Origin: an uncultured Planctomycetota bacterium
Lineage (GTDB): Bacteria; Planctomycetota; Planctomycetia; Gemmatales; HRBIN36
Length of the DNA: 64,000 bases
Direction: 5' to 3'
Assembly: GCA_937944855.1 (NCBI GenBank)
Contig: CALFAY010000009.1
Span: forward strand, 32,889-96,888
Part shown: piece by piece, positions 8,228-17,564 of the stretch
Position numbering within the stretch: position 1 is the stretch's first letter
Layout of the letters: the number at the start of each line of letters is the position of its first letter
The notes under the pieces: generated by a model
Databases searched by the model: none
What the model saw: only the letters and a program-made list of their open reading frames with translations
What the model was told of the DNA's origin: nothing
Program-made: the position numbers and the translations under genes

Positions 8228-10933
8228 ATGACGCTGCGATGGCTGGTGGTTGTCGGCGGCCTGCTGGCGGGAATGCAGATCTCGATTTCGGCTGCGTCTT
8301 GCGAGGAGACGGTGTGGATCGAGGCCGAGCATCTGCGGGGCGTCCGCGGCCACTGCTTTCCCGAGATGAACGGCCACACGACGCAGGGCCACTGGGCAAT
8401 CGCCGGGCCGGGAATCTGTGCCGAGTGGTCGCAGGGCGGTGAAAGCGGCTGGCTGAGCATCGCCTGCGGGCCGGAAGACGCCACGGCCCAGGCCGATTGT
8501 GAAATCGAAGTGCCGTCGTCCGCTACCTGGCGGCTCTGGGTCCGCTACCGGGACTGGAGAGGGCACCCGGAACGCTTCGTAGTCCGCATCGAACAGCCTG
8601 GCCACAATCCCAAGGTGCTGTCCTTCGGCGAGCGGCCGGTCGTGGATGAAGAGGACGAACTGAAGCTGCTGTGGGACTGGGCGTTCGGCTGGGACGTGCG
8701 GTCCGTCGAACTGAGCAAGGGACCGGCCCGGGTAATTCTTCTGGCCGATCAAGCTCAGCCGCGGCATCGGCAAGTCGATTGTCTGTGTCTGACCACGGAC
8801 TCGGCGTACCATCCCCGGCATCGGGAAAAGCCGCGTCATCCCGCTTGGCAAGCCTTGGAATTGGTCCGCCAGGAACCGGCGCTGCTCGAGACGCCTCCCG
8901 TGCTGGCGCGAAGCCGCTCCGATTTGCCCTCGGCGTGGAAACTCCGGTCGTTCCAGGATCGCGGTTTGTTGTACCTGTGGAACATGGGCAAGCCCTGGCT
9001 CGACGAGCTGGCCTCGTCGGCATCGCCCAAGGTGTTGTACCCGTTTCATGTGGATGAACCCTTGGTCGAGGAGTTCCGCAAGACTTTCGCGGGCAAGACC
9101 GACGTGCCGATCTTCAGCGATCCCCGAATCGTCCCGACGTTTCACGCTTCCGGGCCGCATGTGCTGGACAATCCGCACTTTGTCGCCTGGTTGGAAGCCG
9201 ATCCGCAACGCTGCTTCGCCACGTTGCTCAACTACACCACGCCAGCGCCGTTGTCGGACAACGCCAAGGCTGCCTGGAAGCGTTTTGAGAATCGGTACAT
9301 GGGTGCCGTGCATGGTGAAAGCCTGGGGACGCTCGCCAATGACGCGCAGTTGCTGCGGGAAAAAGTGCAGCAGGCCAAGAGCCGTCGGGATCTGGCTCGT
9401 GCGTTGACGGAAGTGTACACGGCGGGCAAGGCAGCCACGGAGAAGACAATCTTCGGTGAACCGCATGCAAAGCCTTACCGCTATGGCATTCCGTGTCAAT
9501 CCAGCGGCATGACGGCCTATGTGCATCTGTGCCGAACGTGGGGTGCGGAGGCGGTCGGTTTCGAGAATACGGCCGTGTTCCCATGTTTGGGCATGCGCTG
9601 GGCTTTTCTGCGGGGCAGCGCCCGGCAGTACGGGGGCCTGACGGCCAATTACCGCTCCTGCAACTTCGGCGACTCCGCCACGATCTACGCGGAGAAGAAC
9701 TACTTCTACGCCGCTCCCAAATATGTCCTGGATAACTGGTACGACGTGTTCGCCGGGGCCGGCATGACCTGGTACAAGTTCGACATCTGGCATTCCTACT
9801 TCGCCGGCTGTTCGCTCTTCTACCACGAACAGGGCCACGACGAATTCTGGAAGCCGGGCGGGCAGGCCGCCGGGCGCAAACCGCTGCAACTCAGCCCCAA
9901 GGGCAAACTGGTGGATCAGTTTCTCAAGCTGACCCGGAAGCGGCCGGAACGCGGCGTGCCGTTCACCCCGGTCGCTGTGCTGCTGGACCCGGCTCATGGC
10001 TGGGACCCGAACCATTTTCTGCCCACGTATTTCGATCTCGATCCGACCTGGAACCCGGACCTTCTGAGATATGATCGCCACGCCCGCATGCTCCAGGAGT
10101 GGTTCCGGCTGGCCTATCACCCGTATGGCCTCCGCGATGCGGAACTCAACAGCGGCGTCAATCCCGCGGCGATTCCCGGAATGCACGGAAACATCTTCGA
10201 TGTTCTGGTCGCAGACCCGGAACGGCTCGACATCCTGGAAACCTACTCGGCCGTCGTCTTGGTCGGCGAGATCGAATTGAGCCAAGAAGTCGGACGAAGG
10301 CTGCGGCAGTACATGGAGGCGGGAGGGACGGCAGTCCTGAGTGCCGGGCACGTCAACGGACCAGGAGCAGCCGAACTGGGACTGCCTGCCGTGGGAGCGC
10401 AGAGAGAAGGCGACAGTTGCATCTGGGTTCCGAGCCAGCGGCGGTTCGCTTCGCAACGGTTTCGTTATCATGCTCTGCCACCCGGCGGAACTCCCTTAGT
10501 TCAGACGGACAACGGCGACGTGCTGGCGGCAGCCTTTCCGAAGGGGCAGGGTCGTCTGATTTTTCTGTCCTTGCCGGGCGGTCTGGGCATCGACGGTTCG
10601 GCGACTCCCGCAGCCGGTCTGGTTCTGACGGCCTTATGTCGTCAGGTCATGCCAGTGCGTGTCGAGGGCGAGGTGGAATGGCTGGCTAACCGCACCGAGC
10701 GGGGTTGGATCGTGGCCCTGTTCAATCCGGCGGGATCAGCCAAGCCGCAGCACGGCGTGGCACCCACGGATTACGCCCAGGCGCGCAAGGCGGTACTGGC
10801 ATGGAAAGAGCCTGTTGCCGGGGCGCACGAGTGGTTCACGGAAGCGGCGTTGCCAATCGACCAGCAAGGGCAAGTCATTGTCGAAGTGCCCGCCGGGGGA
10901 GTACGGATCGTGGAAGTCGTGGGCGGACGGTGA
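8228..10933 (+). CDS. Large secreted protein, possible carbohydrate-active enzyme
   Basis: A 901-residue exported protein that I do not firmly recognise. A signal peptide (MTLRWLVVVGGLLAGMQ, cut near SAA-SC) is followed by a domain of about 150 residues beginning WIEAEHLRG that reads like a beta-sandwich carbohydrate-binding module. A long central region with many aromatic residues could be a TIM barrel. Around residues 660-730 a segment resembles the beta-galactosidase trimerisation or amidotransferase-like fold (VGEIELSQEVGRRLRQYMEAG). The start has AGGAGGAAACC upstream; the open frame before it overlaps the permease. It lies 31 bp after the transporter, so import of a product it releases is an attractive but untested idea. 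Confidence 0.65.
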   Translation: MTLRWLVVVGGLLAGMQISISAASCEETVWIEAEHLRGVRGHCFPEMNGHTTQGHWAIAGPGICAEWSQGGESGWLSIACGPEDATAQADCEIEVPSSATWRLWVRYRDWRGHPERFVVRIEQPGHNPKVLSFGERPVVDEEDELKLLWDWAFGWDVRSVELSKGPARVILLADQAQPRHRQVDCLCLTTDSAYHPRHREKPRHPAWQALELVRQEPALLETPPVLARSRSDLPSAWKLRSFQDRGLLYLWNMGKPWLDELASSASPKVLYPFHVDEPLVEEFRKTFAGKTDVPIFSDPRIVPTFHASGPHVLDNPHFVAWLEADPQRCFATLLNYTTPAPLSDNAKAAWKRFENRYMGAVHGESLGTLANDAQLLREKVQQAKSRRDLARALTEVYTAGKAATEKTIFGEPHAKPYRYGIPCQSSGMTAYVHLCRTWGAEAVGFENTAVFPCLGMRWAFLRGSARQYGGLTANYRSCNFGDSATIYAEKNYFYAAPKYVLDNWYDVFAGAGMTWYKFDIWHSYFAGCSLFYHEQGHDEFWKPGGQAAGRKPLQLSPKGKLVDQFLKLTRKRPERGVPFTPVAVLLDPAHGWDPNHFLPTYFDLDPTWNPDLLRYDRHARMLQEWFRLAYHPYGLRDAELNSGVNPAAIPGMHGNIFDVLVADPERLDILETYSAVVLVGEIELSQEVGRRLRQYMEAGGTAVLSAGHVNGPGAAELGLPAVGAQREGDSCIWVPSQRRFASQRFRYHALPPGGTPLVQTDNGDVLAAAFPKGQGRLIFLSLPGGLGIDGSATPAAGLVLTALCRQVMPVRVEGEVEWLANRTERGWIVALFNPAGSAKPQHGVAPTDYAQARKAVLAWKEPVAGAHEWFTEAALPIDQQGQVIVEVPAGGVRIVEVVGGR

Positions 10934-11301
10934 GGTTCAAGTCCGGCAGAGTCGTTACAGGCAGCACGTCACGCAGATCGGGCAGCCGTTTCCTGTGCAG
11001 GTCTGACGGCATGCCCGGCATCGCTGGCAGGCGCGGAGCAACCGGCGAAGTGGAGGACTGGAAAAGCCGGAGAACCGGGCTGGGCGGTCATAAGGCCGCT
11101 GGAGGGGCGCCGATACTCTGCTGTGCAGGAGACGGTCGGCCCGTGTGATCCGGTCGGTCGAAACGGTTCCGCGCCGGGTCTTCCGTTCCTAGGCATCGAC
11201 CAGATGGTCATTCAAGGGAGGGGCGGAGGATCAGGTCCAAGGAGGGCCTGGAGCGATTCCCCCACTGGTTGATTCACGTGTTCCTGTAAGGAGGCGAGAA
11301 C
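10934..11301 (+). other. Intergenic region upstream of the first YTV gene
   Basis: No convincing gene was found in these 368 bp. The 3' end holds the ribosome binding site AAGGAGGCGAGAAC of the YTV gene. The promoter and untranslated leader of that gene are expected here, but no clear sigma-70 boxes stand out. Confidence 0.5.
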
Positions 11302-13218
11302 ATGAGAATCCGCTTGGTCGCGCCGGTGATGACGGCTCTGGTTGCCTGCGTGGCAGCCTCTGCCGCCTTCGCCAGTGACTGTGGCGCAGCCAAGTACGCC
11401 AGTTGTCCGCAGGCGGCCGCTTGCGATCCGTGTTGCTACGCGACCTGTCGCGCCCAACATCGGACGTGCTACAAACTGGTGTACGACACGGTCCTGGAGA
11501 AGCGCTGGCACACCTGCTACCAGACCGTTGAAGAGTGCGTCATGAAGCCCGTCACCCGGGTCTGCTACAAGGACGAGTGCCGCGTCGTCTGCAAAACGGT
11601 TTACGACACCTGCTACAAGACCGTCCAGCAGACCTGCTACAAACCGTGCTATGAGACGCACTACAAGGAATGCCACTACAAGGTCTGCAAGCCGGTTTAC
11701 GAGACGGTCATGAAGGACTGCGTCCAGACCGTCTGCAAGCCGGTCTACGAGACCACCTACAAGGAATGCACCTACACCATCTGCAAGCCGGTCCAGGAGG
11801 TGAGGGAGTGCAAGACCTACCACCGGATCACCGTCCGCATCGACGACCCCGAAGTCCGGCACTGCGAGAAAGTCATCTGCAAGCCGGTCCAGGAGACGAT
11901 CTGGAAGGAATGCACCTACACCATCTGCAAGCCGGTCCAGGAGTGCTGCGAACGGGAAGTCTGCTGCACGATGTATAAGACCGTCGAGGAGACCTGCTAC
12001 AAGGACGTCGTCAAGAAGGTCAAGAAGCAGGTTTGCGAGATGAAGCCGGTGTGCAAGACGATCTACCACGAGAAGTGCGAGACCTACTGCGTACCAGGTC
12101 GGCGGCACTTCAAGCTCTGCCGCGAAGACGGCTGCTCCTACACCGATCCTTGCACTGGAGCCAACTGCGTCAAAAGCTCGGCCCTGCGGTTCGTGACCTG
12201 CCAGGATCCGCCCACGGTGCAGACCCGCGTCGTCAAGGTGCCGGTCAAGGTCACGGAGATGGTGCCGGTGACGCGGACGGTCGAAGAGTGCGTCGTCGAG
12301 AAAGTTCCCTATAAGGTCTGCCGTCAGGTTCCCTACACGGTGGTCAAGAAGGTGCCGTACACCGTCTGCAAGATGGTGCCGGAAACCGTGGTCAAAAAGG
12401 TGCCGGTGACCGTGTGCAAGATGGTGCCGGAGGTGGTCAAGGAAACCTACACGGTCCACCGCTACCGGGACGTGACGGGAGCCTACGTTGACGAGAAGGG
12501 CGTGGCTCACGATCAGCCGGTCGAAGGGGCCAAGTTCGTCGAGGGGGCCAAGATCGAGCGGACGCACACCTACACGGTCTGCAAGATGGTGCCCGAGACA
12601 GTCGTGAAGAAAGTGCCGGTGACGACTTGCCGCATGGTCACGGAACAGGTCCGCAAGCAGGTGCCGGTGACGGTCTGCAAGATGACCTACGAGGACTGCG
12701 TCAAGAAGGTGCCGTACACCGTCTGCAAGATGGTGCCCTACACGGTGACCAAGCAGGTAGCGGTGTGCGTGCCGCAGCAGGTGCAGACCACGGTCCATTG
12801 CAAGGTGCCGTACAAGGTCACCGAGATGGTTCCGGTCAAGGTCTGCAAGAAGGTGCCGGTCAAGGTGTGCGTGGAAGTGTGCAAGCCGGTCTGCCGCAAG
12901 GTGCCGGTCGATGTCTGCGAGTGCGTCTGCGACGAACCGCGGTGCAGCATCCTGCACAACTGGGTGGATCGCATCCGCTGCCTGCTGCACAGCCACGCCG
13001 ACCCGTGCTGCCAGCCGGTCTGCTGCGAACCGTGCAAGCCCGTCTGCTGCGATCCGTGCTGCCAGCCGGGCATCCTGCATCGGCTCTTCGAGCGGCTGAT
13101 GTGCTGCTTCCCCAGCTGCGACCCCTGCTGCGTCAGCGGCTGCTCCAGCTGCGGCGACTTGCAGCCCACCCCTCCGGCCCCGGCTGCCGAGAAACTGCCG
13201 GCTCCGTCGCCGAAGTAA
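11302..13218 (+). CDS. Cys-rich YTV-repeat surface protein, large copy
   Basis: A 638-residue exported protein of the planctomycete YTV-repeat family, proposed in the literature to be a cell-wall component. A signal peptide (ending ASAAFAS) precedes a Cys-dense region with units such as CYKTVxxTCYK and YTICKPVQE, then a run of KVPYTVCKMVPETVVKKVP units from about residue 310 to 540, broken once by an insert (RDVTGAYVDEKG). The C-terminus has clustered CC pairs (CCQPVCCEPCKPVCC) and a Pro-rich end. The alternating Cys and basic/hydrophobic pattern suggests beta strands locked by disulfides or metal. A strong ribosome binding site precedes the ATG. A smaller relative lies 8.7 kb downstream. Confidence 0.85.
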   Translation: MRIRLVAPVMTALVACVAASAAFASDCGAAKYASCPQAAACDPCCYATCRAQHRTCYKLVYDTVLEKRWHTCYQTVEECVMKPVTRVCYKDECRVVCKTVYDTCYKTVQQTCYKPCYETHYKECHYKVCKPVYETVMKDCVQTVCKPVYETTYKECTYTICKPVQEVRECKTYHRITVRIDDPEVRHCEKVICKPVQETIWKECTYTICKPVQECCEREVCCTMYKTVEETCYKDVVKKVKKQVCEMKPVCKTIYHEKCETYCVPGRRHFKLCREDGCSYTDPCTGANCVKSSALRFVTCQDPPTVQTRVVKVPVKVTEMVPVTRTVEECVVEKVPYKVCRQVPYTVVKKVPYTVCKMVPETVVKKVPVTVCKMVPEVVKETYTVHRYRDVTGAYVDEKGVAHDQPVEGAKFVEGAKIERTHTYTVCKMVPETVVKKVPVTTCRMVTEQVRKQVPVTVCKMTYEDCVKKVPYTVCKMVPYTVTKQVAVCVPQQVQTTVHCKVPYKVTEMVPVKVCKKVPVKVCVEVCKPVCRKVPVDVCECVCDEPRCSILHNWVDRIRCLLHSHADPCCQPVCCEPCKPVCCDPCCQPGILHRLFERLMCCFPSCDPCCVSGCSSCGDLQPTPPAPAAEKLPAPSPK

Positions 13219-13264
13219 CCCTTGAGTGACCGGACCTGCCGGTTCGGTTCTCGCCATCGAAACG

Positions 13265-13306
13265 CGGGGCGAGCCTTCCTCGGAAGTGCTCGCCCCGACG
13301 TCTTTT
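13265..13306 (+). terminator. Intrinsic terminator after the large YTV gene
   Basis: A 10-bp stem CGGGGCGAGC/GCTCGCCCCG (13265-13274 with 13288-13297), with further inner pairing TTCC/GGAA, is followed by ACGTCTTTT. It lies 46 bp after the stop. Confidence 0.75.
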
Positions 13307-13347
13307 CATGACTTCGCTGCGCTGGCCGCCCAGGTTAGGGGTCGGTA

Positions 13348-15318
13348 TCAGTCGCTGTACTCCCGCTTTAGCACTGCCCAGCAGCGCGGATCCGGGCCGA
13401 GGTCGCATCCCGTCAGTTCCCGCAGGGCGAACAACACTGGCCCATGGTGCTGCGGCTGCGTCAGGTTAGCAAACTCCTCCCGCTCCTTGGCTGTGGCGGG
13501 TCGAATCATGAGGAGATAGTCGAAGCGCTGCTGGCCCGGCCAGGCACCCGAGTCGGGTACCGTCAGGGTCACGGAGAAATCCTGCCGTAACCGAGTGACA
13601 TCGGCCCGGACTAGCGCTTCTCCTAAGTCGTAATATGCCGGGGAGCGCACGTCGAAGCCGTCGGGCAAGGGCTGACCAGGCACCGGGGCGCGGCTGACCA
13701 GGTTGCCGTTGGGGTTGTCCGTCGGTTTGTGGCACAGCAGGCAGTTGGCCAGGTGGTTGATCTTGACCATCTCGACACGCAACGGCTCGCCTCGGAACGA
13801 CTCCAGCGGGACCAGATTGTGCATGTAGCTTGGCTTGTCCTTGCGATCCTGCGGATAAATCATCCGCGGATCCTTGGAGTTTTCCAGCAGAGCAATCAAG
13901 TGCGGCACGGCCTTGCGGTCTTCGAGAGCGACCAGGGCCTCGGCGGCGTGCTCCGCGGCGGGGAGCCAGGGATACATCAGCCCGGCAAGCAGCTTCTGCC
14001 GGTAGCTTTCGATTGGCCGGGTCCGCAAAGCTTCGATGGCCGCTTCCCGTACCTGGGGCGAGATGTCGAAGAGAGCCATCCGGGCCAGGGCGTCCGTGGA
14101 CTTCTGGCAGGGGATGTCTCGCATCATCTCGACGAGGAATAGCCGAAGGGCTTTGGTCTCCGGTTCCAGGATTTGGCACAGCGTCGAAATGGCTTCAGGA
14201 CGATACCACTCGCTACACTGGCTTTCGATCTCGTTCCGGAAGACTTCCATGTCAAGCCGATTGTCCCCGACGCTGCCGAACAAACCGGCCCGACCGGCCA
14301 ACGAATCTTTGTTGGTCGCCTTTGCCAAAACTTTACGCAGTTTGCGTGATAACACGTCAAGCTCCGTGGCCTCATCCGGCGGGAAAAGACTTTCCAACTC
14401 ATTCTTAAGGCCGGGTAAATGCTTTCGGAATTGCGTCAGACTGGAAACGACATACGGCGGGGTCTTCAGGGGCGTCGTTTCCTTTTCCAGGTTCCTGACA
14501 TTCTGCAAATCCGGTTCAAAAAGGCGGCGAAATCGCGAGGTAGTGGACTGTCGGATCCAGACCGGATTGATGAGCAGATCGGGTACCTTGGTCAGTTCTG
14601 CCCGAACGCGCGATTCCGGAACCTCTCGAATGCGCTTGAACTCCCGGAGCGGACTACGGCTCGGCGAAGCAGAGAGCACGCCGACCTTCGAGGGAGGCTC
14701 AGGTTCTTTGTTGTCGGCAACCCGAGGCTCCTCTTCCGAGATGGGCTTGGCGGGCGGTTCAGCAGCGGGTTGCTCATTATCCTTGGTAATCTGTGGTGCA
14801 GGCTTCTCTTCTTCGACTTCTTTGGGCGAGGTAAGAGAAGCGGGCGGATTCTTCGGATGAGGCACATCGGCCGGGGAGGGCGGATTACTCTGGGTTAGCC
14901 CGACAACTTCCCGGGTCGGCTCTTCAGCCTTGGGTTCGGCGGGTTGGGCCATCGGTTCGGACGCACGGAGATCGTCGAAGCCGGAACGACCATCTTCAGA
15001 AGGGATGGCCGCACGCGTGGCTAAAGCCTCCTTCGGAGTTACCGCAGCCACCGCCGGATTGGCAGCCTCCTTCCATTGCAACCACAGATAGCCCCCGCCG
15101 ACGAGCGAACCGGCAGTCAATACCGTGACGCCGATCAGCACGAAAGCGACTTTCAATCCCCCTGACGATCCGGAGGACATGGGCGGCGTACCAATTGAGG
15201 GCGTGATCGGCACATGAAAACTCTGCTTACACTTGGGACAACGAATCGGCGCGGAGAGATTCAGCCGAAGCACTGCCAATAACGATGTGCAATGGGGACA
15301 GCGAATCTGGGCGCTCAT
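13348..15318 (-). CDS. Zinc-ribbon, membrane-anchored HEAT-repeat protein with a CxxCH motif
   Basis: A 656-residue protein of unknown function. Residues 1-35 form an MJ0042-like zinc ribbon (CPHC ... CPKC). A transmembrane helix follows at about 65-90 (VAFVLIGVTVLTAGSLVGG), then a long Pro/Glu-rich linker to about 210 and a helical part with HEAT-like repeats (for example ALARMALFDISPQVREAAIEAL). Near the C-terminus Cys526-LLC-His530 is a c-type haem motif (CxxCH) followed by KPT. The predicted topology puts the zinc ribbon inside and the rest outside the cytoplasm, where haem attachment would be possible. Start 15318 has GGGAGG upstream; the longer frame to 15372 lacks a site. Confidence 0.7.
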   Translation of the reverse strand: MSAQIRCPHCTSLLAVLRLNLSAPIRCPKCKQSFHVPITPSIGTPPMSSGSSGGLKVAFVLIGVTVLTAGSLVGGGYLWLQWKEAANPAVAAVTPKEALATRAAIPSEDGRSGFDDLRASEPMAQPAEPKAEEPTREVVGLTQSNPPSPADVPHPKNPPASLTSPKEVEEEKPAPQITKDNEQPAAEPPAKPISEEEPRVADNKEPEPPSKVGVLSASPSRSPLREFKRIREVPESRVRAELTKVPDLLINPVWIRQSTTSRFRRLFEPDLQNVRNLEKETTPLKTPPYVVSSLTQFRKHLPGLKNELESLFPPDEATELDVLSRKLRKVLAKATNKDSLAGRAGLFGSVGDNRLDMEVFRNEIESQCSEWYRPEAISTLCQILEPETKALRLFLVEMMRDIPCQKSTDALARMALFDISPQVREAAIEALRTRPIESYRQKLLAGLMYPWLPAAEHAAEALVALEDRKAVPHLIALLENSKDPRMIYPQDRKDKPSYMHNLVPLESFRGEPLRVEMVKINHLANCLLCHKPTDNPNGNLVSRAPVPGQPLPDGFDVRSPAYYDLGEALVRADVTRLRQDFSVTLTVPDSGAWPGQQRFDYLLMIRPATAKEREEFANLTQPQHHGPVLFALRELTGCDLGPDPRCWAVLKREYSD

Positions 15319-15563
15319 GGGCAACCTCCCTTGAACCTGAAACCTGCAATGCTTGACCAGCTTAAACGGCAAAGCCGCTTTATCCTACCCAAACGTAATT
15401 CGCTTGTGAATAACTAAAATTGCAAAATCATGTTCAAGCGTACTTTTGCGTACTTTTTAGACTAATCGAGGAAAAAACGGGTCGCCGGGGCTTGTCTTAC
15501 AGGCCGATCTCAGAGCGCAGCTGCAACCAGTCCCCGTAGCACACTGGTATCAGCGGGGGCCGA

Positions 15564-17564
15564 TCAGGCCCTAGTCTCGGAGCGCTGCCGGGCCAGGCTC
15601 AGGAATTCCTCCGCCAGGCGGCGGGCAAGGACGGCGGCAGCGTTGCGTTCCGCTTGCCAGGATTCGTCTGACATGGCAGGGGGCCGAGGCGGCGTGCAGG
15701 TTTCCACATAGAGCTTGGCCTTCGGCTCGGTGCCGCTGGGGCGAAGGGCCAGACGTGCCCGGTCGCCCAGGCGGAACCACAGGACATTGCGGGAAGCGGC
15801 GTCGGTTTGCCCCTTCCACGGTCCCAGACGACCGGCGGGATTGCGAAGATCCTCGAACTCCGTGACCGGCAGACCGGCCAAGACCCGCGGCGGATCGCTG
15901 CGGAGCGAGTCCAGCAGGGCCATCATCTGCTGCTTGCCAAGGATGCCGCTCATCGCCAGCGTCCGCAATTCGCTGTGGAAGTAGCCGAATTCGCGGTAAA
16001 TCTCTTCCAGGTATTCCACAACGGTTCGGCCCCGACGTTTTTGATGGAGCGCCAACTCCGCCAACAGCAAGGCGGCTCCGGCGGCGTCCTTATCCCGAAG
16101 TTCCGCCGTGGTCAGAATGCCGTGGCTTTCTTCGCAGGCGAGAACCAAATCCTCGGGACGGGCTTGCACGTCTTCGTAGCGGCCGGTTTCTTCCAGACAC
16201 TGCAATACCTGGGCAATGTATTTGAACCCGACCAGCAGATTGTCAACCACCTGACAATTGAACTTGCGAGCGATGCGCGTGACCAGGTTGGTCGTCACCT
16301 CGGTCTTGATGACCAGGGGCGAGGCGGGTAGCCGACCCTGATCGGCCAGGGCCTGCAATTTGAAGTGGGTGAGCAAAGCGGCGATTTCATTGCCGGTGAA
16401 GTAGCGCCAGTCGTCGGCGGCGAGAGGTTGGGCTGGATCGGCTCGGCGGCGTGGAGCCAAGGCTCCGATGCGGTCGGCGTCCGGATCGGTGGCCAGCACC
16501 AGTTCCGTTTCCGGTCGGGACAATGCCACCTGACGGGCAGCGTCGAAGGCGGCGGGGACTTCGGGATTGGGAGAAACGACCGCAGGGAACCGGCCGTCCG
16601 GCTCCATCTGCCCGGGGACCGGCAACACTACGAAGCGCTGCCGCTCCAGAAGTTCCTTGGCCGTCATGCCGCCGACACCGTGCAACGGGGTGAACACGAC
16701 GGTACACTCCCCCGGACGGGCCGGGCCAAGCAGACTGCCCCGCTCCAGCAGCCGCAGGTAAGCATCGTGAACTTCATCTTCAATCGGCCGCAACAGAAAG
16801 CTGCGTTGCACTTCGTTCCACGGCAGGCTGCGGATAATCGAGACCTGATCCACGAGGTCAGCCATGATCTGATCTTCGGGCGGCACCGGCTGACCGCCGC
16901 GTTCATCGTAGAACTTCCCGCCGTTGTCATCCGGCGGATTGTGCGACGCCGAGATGTTCAAGCCGCCGTGCGCGCGGTAGTAGCGGATGGCGAACGACAG
17001 TTCCGGTGTGGCCAGATAACGGGTCGAGTCCGCCGGCAGCAGGTAACTGACGATGCCGTTGGCGGCGTACACTCCAGCAGCACAGCGGGCCAAGTCCCGG
17101 GAGGTCAGACCCAGCAGAGGATTGGGGAGATTCGGATTGTACTGTTGGCGAACGTCGTCGAAGCGTCGAACGTCGTAGGCCAGCACGACGCACAGCGGAT
17201 CGACGTTCGGAAACCGCTCCCGGAGGTATTCACAGTGTCCTTGAACGGAAGCCCCTAAGGTCCAGGGGTTCATGCGGTTCGGGCCGATGCCGACAGGGCC
17301 GCGCCGGCCTCCGGTTCCGAAGGGGAGAACCTGGTAGAAACGGTCGAGCAGACCAGCCCATTGTTCCTGTTCGATGAGCCAAAGAATCTGAGGACGGTAA
17401 GCCGCGAACGGATCTTCGCTCAGCCATTGTTCCAGGTACTTCAAAGCCCGTTGACGAACGGCATCGTCCACCTCGAGGCGTGCGAATCCAGCAGCGGCGC
17501 GGGCCAAGGAATCCATAAAGGGGCAAGACTCCTGCAACAAGGAATGTACACGCTCGCGGCTCAC
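15564..17564 (-). CDS. Phosphoglucomutase/phosphomannomutase family protein
   Basis: A 666-residue alpha-D-phosphohexomutase that moves phosphate between C1 and C6 of a hexose. Conserved elements appear in order: the phosphoserine loop SASHNPPDDNGGK, the Mg-binding DPDADRIG, the sugar-binding EESHG and the C-terminal phosphate-binding SGTEPK. Length fits the long bacterial phosphoglucomutase/phosphopentomutase-like group. The given start is a GTG overlapping the pyc stop by 3-4 bp, consistent with coupled translation. An ATG at 17516 with AGGAG 12 nt upstream is a serious alternative and would remove 16 residues. Which sugar it prefers cannot be told. Confidence 0.88.
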   Translation of the reverse strand: MSRERVHSLLQESCPFMDSLARAAAGFARLEVDDAVRQRALKYLEQWLSEDPFAAYRPQILWLIEQEQWAGLLDRFYQVLPFGTGGRRGPVGIGPNRMNPWTLGASVQGHCEYLRERFPNVDPLCVVLAYDVRRFDDVRQQYNPNLPNPLLGLTSRDLARCAAGVYAANGIVSYLLPADSTRYLATPELSFAIRYYRAHGGLNISASHNPPDDNGGKFYDERGGQPVPPEDQIMADLVDQVSIIRSLPWNEVQRSFLLRPIEDEVHDAYLRLLERGSLLGPARPGECTVVFTPLHGVGGMTAKELLERQRFVVLPVPGQMEPDGRFPAVVSPNPEVPAAFDAARQVALSRPETELVLATDPDADRIGALAPRRRADPAQPLAADDWRYFTGNEIAALLTHFKLQALADQGRLPASPLVIKTEVTTNLVTRIARKFNCQVVDNLLVGFKYIAQVLQCLEETGRYEDVQARPEDLVLACEESHGILTTAELRDKDAAGAALLLAELALHQKRRGRTVVEYLEEIYREFGYFHSELRTLAMSGILGKQQMMALLDSLRSDPPRVLAGLPVTEFEDLRNPAGRLGPWKGQTDAASRNVLWFRLGDRARLALRPSGTEPKAKLYVETCTPPRPPAMSDESWQAERNAAAVLARRLAEEFLSLARQRSETRA

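Noticed and set aside
8135..10471. A 778-codon minus-strand frame opposite the large secreted protein gene
   Set aside because: High-GC shadow; no start site and no protein-like pattern.
11212..13257. A 681-codon open frame antisense to the large YTV gene, with repeated DHRVGHHLADGV-like units
   Set aside because: It mirrors the repeat codons of the sense gene; the sense strand has a signal peptide, ribosome binding site and family motifs. The antisense frame is open because the repeated codons contain no antisense stops.
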